NCBI GenBank assembly: GCA_001770015.1 | Contig: MEQB01000022.1 | Coordinates: 90,104-154,103 of the forward strand | Length of the DNA stretch: 64,000 bases | Reading direction: 5' to 3' | Source: Bdellovibrionales bacterium RIFOXYC1_FULL_37_79 | Lineage (GTDB): Bacteria > Bdellovibrionota > Bacteriovoracia > Bacteriovoracales > Bacteriovoracaceae | In this document: positions 39,337 through 47,910 of the stretch, piece after piece | How the letters are laid out: each line of letters opens with the position of its first letter | Position numbering within the stretch: the stretch's first letter is position 1 | Notes under the pieces: generated by a model | Seen by the model: the letters and a program-made list of their open reading frames with translations, nothing else | Databases searched by the model: none | Told to the model about the DNA's origin: nothing | Translations under genes and position numbers: made by a program

Positions 39337-39356
39337 GTAAGGTTAGCTAACCTTAC
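39337..39356. promoter_or_regulatory. Perfect 20 bp palindrome, candidate operator
   Basis: GTAAGGTTAG and CTAACCTTAC abut exactly at the centre. It lies 86 bp upstream of the start of the large exported protein and 114 bp upstream of the small exported protein at 39470, between divergent genes. Symmetry and position fit the binding site of a dimeric repressor or activator. Confidence 0.45.
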
Positions 39357-39469
39357 TTAATAAAATTGCAAATATTATGCAGTGAGTCTTTTCTGGTTTT
39401 ATTTAACTCCATTTCTGTTTATATTAAAGCAGAAATTTAACGAACATATTTTTCAACAGGAGTACTAAT

Positions 39470-39844
39470 ATGGAAAAGATAGTTGCAGGAATCATTTTAT
39501 TAACTTCTCTTAATTTATTTGCAGATACATTGTCAGATGAAATCAAGGCCATCGGAGATGAATCGATTAAAGATCGTATAGAGCAGATAGAAAGAGTTGA
39601 GGCCGCAGATTGTGATACTCTTAAGTCATCAATGGAAGGAATTCTTATGGCACTTTCAGCTGATGCACTATCAATTGCTGCTGATGCAACAGGAACTCAG
39701 AATCCTGATCGAAGAGATGATATGGGCAACATGTATAGGGAAAGACTACCAAAACATGCAAAAGAACTTTCAAGAAGATTAAGCGAATTAGCAAACGCAG
39801 CTTCACTTTGCTTATCTTTAAGAGAGCAAGTCGTTTCAGAATAA
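39470..39844 (+). CDS. Small exported protein
   Basis: 124 residues. CAGGAG lies about 9 bp upstream of the ATG. A signal peptide (MEKIVAGIILLTSLNLFADT) is followed by a helix-rich mature part with two cysteines (ADCDTLKS and LCLSLRE) that could pair. Composition is Ala/Ser/Glu-rich and acidic. I do not recognise a family. It is transcribed away from the large exported protein gene with the palindrome between them, so the two may be co-regulated. Confidence 0.55.
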   Translation: MEKIVAGIILLTSLNLFADTLSDEIKAIGDESIKDRIEQIERVEAADCDTLKSSMEGILMALSADALSIAADATGTQNPDRRDDMGNMYRERLPKHAKELSRRLSELANAASLCLSLREQVVSE

Positions 39845-40296
39845 TATTTTCCCTTTCCTTAAAAAAAGTAAAATGTTGCTCTTGGGATTAGAATTAAATT
39901 TGCAACATGCAAAAAACAAGGTTGATCGGTTGTCGGTGGCCTGGAAGATAAACAATATGTTTCGATGTCAATCGACCTTACCAACACCTATCATGCTTTA
40001 TAATCTCTAAGCCTATAAAAATGAGTTTGTTATTTATCAGACAAGAAGTTTATATAAGACGTCTTGCCTGATTTTCATTAACTACTAGGTTAAGCATTTC
40101 TAAATATAAGTGCGAAATTAAGTACGCGGTTCTTATTTGCGAACCTATACATAACAAGGTGCATATTCGCAGATAAGAACCGCGTAAATTTATTAATATA
40201 CCCCTAAATATCATCTCAAGGAGAACTAAAATACCCCTATTAAAGTGCTTGATGTAGTGATTTCATAGCGTTATGATTATATGCAAAGGCTGGTAT
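39845..40296. other. Intergenic region of 452 bp with an inverted repeat
   Basis: No ORF, tRNA or recognisable RNA seen. It contains the inverted repeat at 40123-40186 described separately, and otherwise AT-rich sequence with a weak ATGTTGC/GCAACAT pair near 39873-39908. Confidence 0.5.
40123..40186. repeat. 21 bp inverted repeat, possible mobile-element ends
   Basis: TACGCGGTTCTTATTTGCGAA (left arm, 40123-40143) and its reverse complement with one mismatch (right arm, 40166-40186), separated by 22 bp. A third, shorter copy in inverted orientation (TAAGAACCGTGTAC) occurs near 41685-41698 at the far side of the ATPase gene. They look like terminal repeats of a small element or an ancient insertion. 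Confidence 0.5.
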
Positions 40297-41649
40297 ATGA
40301 AACGAATTGCAGAAGATTTTTTGGTTAAGTGGTATAAGAAAAAAACAAGAATGCCTCTGATTATTCGAGGAGCAAGACAGGTTGGTAAATCAACATTGGT
40401 CAGACTTTTTTGCCAAAATAATAACTTGGATTTGATTGAGATAAATTTAGAAATTGTAAAATTTAGAACCCTTGAGGAACGAGAATTAAATTTAGAAAAT
40501 CTAATAGATGAAATTCAATTAAAATTCAAAAAAAAAATTTCATCTCAAACAATACTTTTTTTTGACGAGATTCAAGAATCTCCTGAACTTTTAAAAGCCT
40601 TTCGATACTTCTATGAACAACATGCAAATATTCCATTGATTGCCGCAGGTTCACTTCTTGAATTGACCTTGCATAATGAAAAATTTAGTTTTCCTGTCGG
40701 TCGTGTTGAATTTTATCATCTAGGACCGATGACCTTTTCTGAATATTTATGGGCAACCAATAATCATCTTCTAGAAGAAAAACTCGGCCGTTTGGAATTT
40801 AATCAACATAATCATGATCTTTTTTTGAAAGAGTTGGTGAAATATTACTATATTGGTGGAATGCCTAAGGCCATTAAAACTTATATAGAATCTCAAAGTT
40901 TATTTCCTGTTAGAGAAATTCAAAATCAAATACTGCAAACTTATATTGCTGATTTTCCTAAATATAATTCCAGAATCAACGTAAGAAGAATTGAAAAAAT
41001 TTTTTTTGCTTCTGTTTTACATCTTGGTAAAAAACTCATATATCAAAAATTAGATTCTGAATCCCAAAGCAGGGATATACGACGTATTGTAGAATTATTA
41101 ATCGACGCAAGAGTGCTTCTTCCTTGTACTCACACTAATGCTAACTCCATTCCGTTACTGGGTGAAAGTGATCTTTCAATTTTCAAAATTTATTTTCTAG
41201 ACATTGGTCTTGCCAACGCCTTACTTAATATGGATTTTGATTTTATTGATCATGAATTTAAATCTAATTTTAACACCAAAGGAACGCTGGCGGAGCAATT
41301 TGTGGCACAACATCTCGCTTATGGGGATAATTGCACAGTCCCACCCCATCTTTTTTACTGGTTAAAAGATAAGGGTTCGCAAAAAGGAGAAATTGATTTT
41401 ATTTTTTCTAAAAGAAATACGATCATTCCTATTGAAGTAAAATCAACAACCACGGGCCATCTTAAATCCCTTTTTTATTTTATTAATGAGAAGAAAAGAA
41501 ATATAGGTATAAAAATCTCTTTGGACGACTACTCTCAAAGCGAAGCAGGCCATAAAATCAATGGTGAGTTGGTTAAATTAAAACTTCTTCATATTCCTCA
41601 ATATGCGGTAGAGAAAATTGACAAGATTCTTGATAAATTCATATCGTAA
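40297..41649 (+). CDS. AAA_14 / DUF4143 ATPase
   Basis: 450 residues from ATG 40297 (AAAGG upstream; an in-frame start at 40273 is possible). The N-terminal AAA_14 domain shows Walker A GARQVGKST and Walker B TILFFDEIQ. The C-terminal DUF4143 region (from about 190) includes TKGTLAEQFVAQHL and KGEIDFIF...IPIEVKS, a nuclease-like fold in many relatives. Family members are widespread, mobile, and of poorly known role, sometimes linked to DNA interactions or defence. It lies between two related inverted sequences (40123-40186 and 41685-41698), which suggests it moved in as a unit. It is not cotranscribed with a recognised neighbour. Confidence 0.85.
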   Translation: MKRIAEDFLVKWYKKKTRMPLIIRGARQVGKSTLVRLFCQNNNLDLIEINLEIVKFRTLEERELNLENLIDEIQLKFKKKISSQTILFFDEIQESPELLKAFRYFYEQHANIPLIAAGSLLELTLHNEKFSFPVGRVEFYHLGPMTFSEYLWATNNHLLEEKLGRLEFNQHNHDLFLKELVKYYYIGGMPKAIKTYIESQSLFPVREIQNQILQTYIADFPKYNSRINVRRIEKIFFASVLHLGKKLIYQKLDSESQSRDIRRIVELLIDARVLLPCTHTNANSIPLLGESDLSIFKIYFLDIGLANALLNMDFDFIDHEFKSNFNTKGTLAEQFVAQHLAYGDNCTVPPHLFYWLKDKGSQKGEIDFIFSKRNTIIPIEVKSTTTGHLKSLFYFINEKKRNIGIKISLDDYSQSEAGHKINGELVKLKLLHIPQYAVEKIDKILDKFIS

Positions 41650-41684
41650 TAATGGAATGGAAACGAATGAAGCGAATTATGAAA

Positions 41685-41698
41685 TTAAGAACCGTGTA
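41685..41698 (-). repeat. Third copy of the inverted-repeat end sequence
   Basis: Reverse complement reads GTACACGGTTCTTA, one mismatch from the left-arm start GTACGCGGTTCTTA at 40122-40135, and it points inward toward the ATPase gene. It lies about 36 bp after the ATPase stop. Confidence 0.4.
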
Positions 41699-41809
41699 CT
41701 TTTATTCTATAAAAAAACAATTTTCCCACGGTATGTTCGAGCCGTCGGTTATAGCGGATGCTAGAACGCTTGAATACTATATTGGTATAAGTGCTAGCAA
41801 TTACAGGAA

Positions 41810-42610
41810 TTGAACTTTGATCAGAAAGTTAAAGAAGCACTTACTAACAGCAAGCTGGATCATTCGGATGAAACATATATAAATATTGCGGGTAAGAGTA
41901 ATTATCTTCATGTTTTATCCAATGAGGTATACACCTTGCTTTATCCCCATGAAAAACGGGGCAGAGATGCTATGAGTGAAATGGGTGTACTACCAAATTT
42001 TACAGGTATATTGATGCATGATTTTTTTAAACCTTATTTGAAATATGATTGTACACATGTATTTTGCGGGTCTCATTTAATAAGAGAGTTAATTTTTAGC
42101 GAAGAACAAGAAGATCAGCTCTGGTCGAGGAAAATGAGACAACTTCTTCAGGCTGCAAACTATCTAAGAAATAAGAAAAAATTATCCAGAGATAAAATAA
42201 ATCAAATTGAAGCATGGTATTCAAAAATAATATTGATGGGTAATGAGACATGCCCTCCTCCGATGGTAACTGAAAGCAAAAGAAAAGGAAGAGTCTCTCT
42301 GTTTAAAAAAACTCAAAAATCCAAATCCAGATGTTTGTTGGAGCGATTTAAAGAATATCGAAATCATATACTCAAATTTTTATACAATCCCATCATTCCA
42401 TTTACGAATAATCTTGGTGAACGGGATCTTCGTATGGCAAAGGTTCATCAAAAAATATCTGGATGTTTCAGATCTATGGCCGGCGCTAGAACTTATGCCA
42501 GAATTAGAAGCTATATCTCTACCCTAAAAAAACAGAGGTTAAATGTAATGGATGGAATAACTGATGCATTTACTTCTTTCGAAGCTACCTTGAATCAACT
42601 ATTTGGCTGA
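41810..42610 (+). pseudogene. IS66-family transposase, N-terminally truncated
   Basis: 266 codons homologous to the C-terminal half of IS66 TnpC. The DDE triad is intact in spacing and context: Asp in HSDETYINIAGK, Asp in ILMHDFFKPYLKYD, Glu in NNLGERDLRMAKVHQKISGCFRS; SYISTLKKQ is the usual end. The N-terminal helix-turn-helix and zinc regions (some 200 residues) are missing and the frame closes upstream with a stop just before the TTG at 41810, so it is a relic. tnpA and tnpB are absent. The terminal repeats cannot be placed with confidence. Confidence 0.85.
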
Positions 42611-42664
42611 ATGGTTACTCAAACCTGGTAAGTACAATAAAAACAAGTAAATAGGATTGCATAA

Positions 42665-43759
42665 TTATTTTATATTGAGATTCATTCCGGTTTCAAAATC
42701 AAATAGATGAACATGTTCCAGTGAAAAATCCAGGCCGATGATATCGCCAATCTTGGGAAAATCATCGCCGATCATTTCAATCATCAACTCTTTATTTCCT
42801 GCAATTACAGTAAGATAGGCACTTTTCCCCAGCAATTCAACAATCTCGACTCTGGCCTTACAAAGTTTTTTACCCTCTACCACCACCCAAATATCATGAG
42901 GTCGAAGGCCCATAATAACTTTTTTTCTATTTCCCAAAATACCCAGTTTGCTTTCGTGAATAGGAAGTTCAAATTTTCCATCGTCGGTAACCATCAGCTT
43001 TTTTTTATCCCTCTCCACCACATTCATCTCCATAATATTCATCGTGGGATTTCCAATAAAACCGGCCACAAAAACGGTGCGTGGATTGTTAAAAATTTCA
43101 AGAGGTGTGCCCATTTGTTCAACCACACCGCCGTTCATAACCGCAATCCGATCGGCCAGAGTCATCGCTTCCAATTGATCGTGAGTGACATAAACCACTG
43201 TGGCTTTGGTCATAAGATGAAACTTCTTGATTTCGGCTCGCATTTTACTACGAAGTTTGGCATCTAAATTAGAAAGGGGTTCATCAAATAAAAAAACGCT
43301 GGATTTTTTAACCAATGCCCTACCCATCGCAACCCGTTGTCTTTGTCCTCCAGACAAAGCCGCTGGCTTTCTTTTTAAATAAGGCCCCAGATCGAGCATT
43401 TCTGATGCCTCATTAATTCTCCTCTCAATTTCTTCTTTGGAAATTTTTTTATTCAGACTAAGTCCAAAGGCCATATTTTCATAAACGTTCATATGAGGGT
43501 AGAGGGCATAATCTTGAAAAACCATTGCCACTCCCCGCTTACCGGGCGGGACATCATTGACCAATTTATTTTCAATAAATAATTCGCCCGAGGAAATATC
43601 CTCAAGACCCGCAATCATGCGAAGGATCGTGGATTTACCGCATCCCGAAGGTCCCACTAAAACCAGAAATTCTTTATCTTTGATCTCCGTGCTGATCCCC
43701 TTGACCACATGGGTTTCGCCATAATACTTATGAATGTTATTTAAACGAAGTGTTGCCAT
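42665..43759 (-). CDS. malK: Sugar ABC transporter ATP-binding protein (MalK/UgpC type)
   Basis: 364 residues. Walker A GPSGCGKST, signature LSGGQRQRVAMGRA, Walker B SVFLFDEPLSNLD, and the switch His in THDQ are all present, followed by a C-terminal regulatory TOBE/OB region (from about residue 235) as in MalK. It energises the MalFG channel. The gene lies 10.3 kb from malG on the opposite strand but 53 bp from a LamB-like porin gene, so it is the natural ATPase of the maltodextrin system. A general sugar ATPase serving several transporters is an alternative. Confidence 0.9.
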   Translation of the reverse strand: MATLRLNNIHKYYGETHVVKGISTEIKDKEFLVLVGPSGCGKSTILRMIAGLEDISSGELFIENKLVNDVPPGKRGVAMVFQDYALYPHMNVYENMAFGLSLNKKISKEEIERRINEASEMLDLGPYLKRKPAALSGGQRQRVAMGRALVKKSSVFLFDEPLSNLDAKLRSKMRAEIKKFHLMTKATVVYVTHDQLEAMTLADRIAVMNGGVVEQMGTPLEIFNNPRTVFVAGFIGNPTMNIMEMNVVERDKKKLMVTDDGKFELPIHESKLGILGNRKKVIMGLRPHDIWVVVEGKKLCKARVEIVELLGKSAYLTVIAGNKELMIEMIGDDFPKIGDIIGLDFSLEHVHLFDFETGMNLNIK

Positions 43760-43812
43760 CTCTACTCCAATTATTAAAATTTAGTTGATCTTTAGTTTAG
43801 CCTAAATTTTCC

Positions 43813-45108
43813 CTAAAACCAAACATCTCCTTGAATTCCCATATTGGCACCGGAAGTTTCGCTAGCATATGGCCCACTGGATTGAACTCTCCCTCGATTT
43901 TCCCGATTCCAAAATGTTTTAGCGTAAAACACCCTTATCACCGGGCGCCCCCAAAATCCTCCGACTGCCACCTGTGGAGCTAACGTAAAGCGGGTCAGCG
44001 ATCGCTGGCTCGCTCCATCTGGATCAACGATTGAATGTCCAGCCTGGAATAATAACTGGTAATGGTCCGTAAACGAATACAAGGACGTCATGCCCAGGCT
44101 ATAGACATCGGTAATATTGTAAGTCTCGGCACCATCGTCTCGTTTTTCGTAGGTGGCTGCGAGATTGAGATCTAAATTGCTAGCAAGCTTATACATAATC
44201 TGATCAGCAAAAGTGATTCTCGAAGCCTCTTTTGCCTTTTTTAAATCATCTGATCCTTTAAGGTATTGGTAGCCACCATCCAGATTTTGTCCCTGTAAAA
44301 GTCCCGTTGAATAAATAAGAATCAAATGATTAAAACCATTCGCAAAATTATTACGATTTAAAATCCCGGCCACATATCCACCAAAACCCTCATATTCCGC
44401 TCCTGAGGTGAGGTTTTTACGATCAGCGGTTTTAGCATAACCAAGCCATGTTACAAACTCTCCTATCAGCTCAGTTTTTATATTTCTAATTCTTAAATCA
44501 TAATGATTAATACCAGTATTTCCAATATCTGTATTTGTTGCCGTTTCAGTAACAGTATCATTTTTTCTAAAGTAGGCTAAATTTAAAGTTGCATCTCCTA
44601 TTTTAATATCTTCCACGCCACCACCAAATCCGGAAATATCCATATACCAGCTATCATTCATCCAAATATCTTGTTCACGATAAAATCTTTTGCCTGCCCA
44701 ATAGGTGACCGCCGAATCATCAAACCTGCCCCCTTGCACAAATGCTTCCCTCATTACAAACTGTGATCCAGTGTTTTGTCCCTCTTGAACCTGACTCCAA
44801 TCCCTATCCGAATTTTCGTTTTTATAGACTAGTCGAATTTGCGATTTAAAAAACTTATCTTTATCCGACTTGTCCTTTAAAAATTTGGCCACAAAAATAT
44901 TTTCGCTATAAATGTCACATTCATTTCCCATCCGAAATAAATTGCCGGTATCGGGATTACTAAAACATGTCATCCCTCCACCTTTAGAATTATGTCCTGT
45001 ACCAGCTCTCATCGTGCCATTATATTCAAAAAACTCTCCGGTAACGGCGTTTACCTCGATGGAAAATAATAAAAGTATTAATCCAAGCAGCGAAATAATT
45101 TTAAACAT
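43813..45108 (-). CDS. lamB: LamB-type maltoporin
   Basis: 431 residues with signal peptide (to SIEVNA) and GGGAG upstream. The mature start EFFEYNGTMRAGTGHNSKGG and the sequence WAGKRFYREQDIWMNDSWYMDISGFGGGVEDI match the LamB family. It ends in an aromatic, IQGDVWF, as outer-membrane barrels do, and is close to the length of E. coli LamB (446 with signal). It forms the trimeric pore for maltodextrins. It lies directly upstream of the malK gene and is probably cotranscribed with it. Confidence 0.93.
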   Translation of the reverse strand: MFKIISLLGLILLLFSIEVNAVTGEFFEYNGTMRAGTGHNSKGGGMTCFSNPDTGNLFRMGNECDIYSENIFVAKFLKDKSDKDKFFKSQIRLVYKNENSDRDWSQVQEGQNTGSQFVMREAFVQGGRFDDSAVTYWAGKRFYREQDIWMNDSWYMDISGFGGGVEDIKIGDATLNLAYFRKNDTVTETATNTDIGNTGINHYDLRIRNIKTELIGEFVTWLGYAKTADRKNLTSGAEYEGFGGYVAGILNRNNFANGFNHLILIYSTGLLQGQNLDGGYQYLKGSDDLKKAKEASRITFADQIMYKLASNLDLNLAATYEKRDDGAETYNITDVYSLGMTSLYSFTDHYQLLFQAGHSIVDPDGASQRSLTRFTLAPQVAVGGFWGRPVIRVFYAKTFWNRENRGRVQSSGPYASETSGANMGIQGDVWF

Positions 45109-45226
45109 GATGTCTCCCTTGATGGTTGAACGTATTGCCTGAATCTTATAAAAAATAACTCTAATTAAAAAGAAAAAAACACTTTATCTTCCTCAATTAT
45201 ATATATTATTTTGGTAGCAAAACGCA

Positions 45227-46261
45227 CTACCCAAGCTCAAATCTGATAGGGGAATTCATCAGTTCTAAAATCACATCCGACGGATGTTTTCCGAGGAAAA
45301 GAACGTCATGGGCCCCATTAAAAATTCTGGCCCGAATTTCATATTTCTCTGATAACCTGTGAGCCGCTAGAGTGGTTTTATAACCCTCTACTACATGTCC
45401 TACAATTTTAAGAGCTTCATCTACGCTGTGCCCTTTGGCAATTTGTAATCCAAATTTTTTATTCCGGGACAACTCTCCGGTAGTGGTCAAAATCAAATCC
45501 CCCATTCCGCTAAGTCCATAAAAAGTCTCGGGGCGCGCATTAAAAATAACCCCAAAACGAAGCATCTCGGCAATACCTCTGGTGATCATAGCTGCCCGGG
45601 TATTATCGTTGTATCCAAGACCTTCAATTACTCCCCCAGCGATGGCCAAAATATTTTTTAGCGCCCCGCCTAGTAGGACGCCTTTTATATCATAATTGGG
45701 CATGACTTTGAAAAAAGGAGTTTCCAACATATTAGAAATTTTTATCAACACCTCCCTCGATCTGCCGGCCAATGAAACCAGGGTTATTTGCTTATCCATG
45801 ATTTCTCTAGCAAATGAGGGCCCGGATAAAAAAGTAAATTGATCTTTGAATGAAGATAAGAAATTAAAAAAAAGATCATCAGATAACTCAAGGGTTACTG
45901 GGTCAATCCCTTTGGACAGAGAAACCACCGGAACACCTTTCTTTACAATTCTTTCCACATCATCAAAATGATCATATAAATAACTGGTAATTGCTGTGGA
46001 AGGGATTCCAAAGACCAGCAAATCCAACTCTTGTCCAATGCCATCCAATTCTTCCCAACTAAAACTGGCCACAATATTTTCTTCTAGGATTTGCCCAGAA
46101 AGATATTTTTTATTTTCATGATAATGTTCAATATTATGTTTAAAATCGACGGTTCTTCCAAGGAGCACAACCTTTTCAAAATTGCATGCCAACACCGAGG
46201 CGATCGAGGTACCAAATGCCCCAGAACCAATGACCAAGGCCTTCTTAAATTTCTTTTTCAT
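45227..46261 (-). CDS. gpsA: Glycerol-3-phosphate dehydrogenase (NAD(P)+)
   Basis: 344 residues. VIGSGAFGTSIASVLA is the dinucleotide-binding loop with GxGxxG, GIPSTA follows, GALKNILAIAGG carries the catalytic lysine, and FYGLSGMGDLILTTTGELSRN is the family's conserved motif. It makes glycerol-3-phosphate for phospholipids. It lies 11 bp downstream of the DUF493 gene and may be the last gene of the kdsB-pyrG-kdsA-kdsC-DUF493-gpsA operon. Confidence 0.97.
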   Translation of the reverse strand: MKKKFKKALVIGSGAFGTSIASVLACNFEKVVLLGRTVDFKHNIEHYHENKKYLSGQILEENIVASFSWEELDGIGQELDLLVFGIPSTAITSYLYDHFDDVERIVKKGVPVVSLSKGIDPVTLELSDDLFFNFLSSFKDQFTFLSGPSFAREIMDKQITLVSLAGRSREVLIKISNMLETPFFKVMPNYDIKGVLLGGALKNILAIAGGVIEGLGYNDNTRAAMITRGIAEMLRFGVIFNARPETFYGLSGMGDLILTTTGELSRNKKFGLQIAKGHSVDEALKIVGHVVEGYKTTLAAHRLSEKYEIRARIFNGAHDVLFLGKHPSDVILELMNSPIRFELG

Positions 46262-46272
46262 CTGCCACCCAC

Positions 46273-46536
46273 CTAGAGGGATATTATTCCAGGCACCGTT
46301 GACAGGCCTTGATAGATATCAATCACTTCGCTGGAGTTTTGCACCAATTTTTTAAAACTTATGCTTAAATATCTTCCATTTTTTGAAGCTCGACTTTGCC
46401 ACTTGACGTCAGGTAGTTTCGCCTTCAATTCCCCCACTTGCTCGCATGGAACAATAAACTTAAAAAGATACTCAAAAGGCCCACTAAATTCCAAATCTAA
46501 AAAAGCTTTTAAATTTTCTAATTCCTTCACCATCAT
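46273..46536 (-). CDS. DUF493 (YbeD-like) family protein
   Basis: 87 residues, the usual small size. The pattern FKFIVPCEQVGELKAKLPDVKW then RASKNGRYLSISFKKLVQNSSEVIDIYQGLSTVPGI is that of DUF493/YbeD, an alpha/beta fold of the ACT-like type thought to be regulatory. An ATGATG start with AAGGA; the second ATG (46533) has better spacing. It sits between gpsA and kdsC. Confidence 0.85.
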   Translation of the reverse strand: MMVKELENLKAFLDLEFSGPFEYLFKFIVPCEQVGELKAKLPDVKWQSRASKNGRYLSISFKKLVQNSSEVIDIYQGLSTVPGIISL

Positions 46537-46541
46537 GATCC

Positions 46542-47093
46542 TTAAGCATTGTATCCTTCAATTATAGGTACAATCTTTTGGGCATATCGAACTAGGTCAA
46601 TCACTTCTCTAACACACCCTTCACCACTTTTTGCCCGGGTGACATAATCCACTTCTTTTTTTATTTCCAAACTGGCACTAGGTACCGTCGCTGAAAAACC
46701 AACCCGCATAAGAATGGGCAGATCAAAAAATTCATCTCCCATATAAAGAATTTCTTCCTCTTTAAATCCATCCTGTAAAATTTTATCCAGGGCATGCCTT
46801 TTATCCTCGGTTCCCACAAAAATATAATCCATTTTCAAATACTCCGCCCGGACTTTCACGCTGTTGGAATCGCCTCCGGTAATGAGTCCAATCTTGATGC
46901 CCGCTTGCTTGAGAATCTTCATGCCATAACCATCCAAAGCATGAAATGATCGATTAAATCCGATATCATGTCCATCCCAATGAATTTTGCCATCGGTTAA
47001 TATGCCGTCCACATCCGTAATAAAAACTTTTATTTTCTTAAGTTTTTTACTGAACTTCTTAACTACATCCATGTAATACTTTCGCTCATTCAT
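46542..47093 (-). CDS. kdsC: 3-deoxy-D-manno-octulosonate 8-phosphate phosphatase
   Basis: 183 residues, HAD superfamily class C0, normal length for KdsC. FITDVDGILTDGKIHWDG is motif I with the nucleophile Asp, GLITGGDS motif II, and YMGDEFFDLPILMRVG the Mg-binding motif IV. It removes phosphate from KDO-8-phosphate. Its start overlaps kdsA by 8 bp (TGA inside), indicating coupled translation. Confidence 0.95.
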   Translation of the reverse strand: MNERKYYMDVVKKFSKKLKKIKVFITDVDGILTDGKIHWDGHDIGFNRSFHALDGYGMKILKQAGIKIGLITGGDSNSVKVRAEYLKMDYIFVGTEDKRHALDKILQDGFKEEEILYMGDEFFDLPILMRVGFSATVPSASLEIKKEVDYVTRAKSGEGCVREVIDLVRYAQKIVPIIEGYNA

Positions 47094-47910
47094 CCAGGCT
47101 CTCCAGCAAATTTAAATTTATTATATAAAGCGGAACAATAGTTTCTAAATACTTTTTAACATGCTTTAAATCCATACAGGTGGCCGGATCGCTCTTGGCA
47201 TTTTGAGGATCAGGATGGGTTTCAAAAAATAAACCATCCGCCCCTGCCGAGATTGCCGCTTTGGAAAGAACCATCATTTGCTCTCTTTTGCCCGCCGTAA
47301 ATGTTTTATTGCCTCCAGGACGCTGAAGGGAATGAGTGGCATCAAATAGCGTTTTTACCCCGAAAGATTTCATAATCATAAAACTACCCATATCCACGAT
47401 CAAGTTATTATAACCAAAGCTTGATCCTCTTTCGGTCAAACGAATCTTATCATTGGTTAAAAAATTCTTTGCCTTCGTAACAATATTCTCGGTTTCTTCT
47501 GGACTTAAAAACTGTCCTTTTTTAATATTTAAAGTCCTATTTTTGGCCTTGGCACTCTTGGCACCTTCAATAATCATATCGGTCTGACGACAGAGAAAGG
47601 CAGGAATTTGCAAAACATCCACCACATCTTTTAAGCTATTGGCCTGATCAGGGTGATGAAAATCGGTAACCAGCTTCAAATCAAATTCATTTTTAGCCTT
47701 TTCCAAAATTCTAAGTCCTTCCTCAAGACCTGGCCCTCGAAAAGAATGAATGGATGTTCGGTTGGCCTTATCAAAGCTTGCCTTAAAATAAAAATCCACA
47801 TCTTTTTCAAAGGGTTTTAAAACTTCCCTGAGGGTATTGGCGATGGAAAGAGTTAGCGACTCATCCTCGATGACACAAGGGCCTGCATATACTTCTAATT
47901 TTTTGCTCAT
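47086..47910 (-). CDS. kdsA: 3-deoxy-8-phosphooctulonate synthase
   Basis: 274 residues. VYAGPCVIEDESLTL, FKASFDKANRTS, HHPDQ and FDATHSLQRPGG are the KdsA signatures. It condenses PEP and arabinose-5-phosphate to KDO-8-phosphate. Start ATG overlaps the pyrG stop by 4 bp (ATGA). No kdsD is in the window, so arabinose-5-phosphate comes from elsewhere. Confidence 0.97.
   Translation of the reverse strand: MSKKLEVYAGPCVIEDESLTLSIANTLREVLKPFEKDVDFYFKASFDKANRTSIHSFRGPGLEEGLRILEKAKNEFDLKLVTDFHHPDQANSLKDVVDVLQIPAFLCRQTDMIIEGAKSAKAKNRTLNIKKGQFLSPEETENIVTKAKNFLTNDKIRLTERGSSFGYNNLIVDMGSFMIMKSFGVKTLFDATHSLQRPGGNKTFTAGKREQMMVLSKAAISAGADGLFFETHPDPQNAKSDPATCMDLKHVKKYLETIVPLYIINLNLLESLDE

Noticed and set aside
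40297..41649. Classical toxin-antitoxin or defence ATPase with partner
   Set aside because: No adjacent partner gene of matching strand was found; only the AAA_14/DUF4143 assignment is supported.
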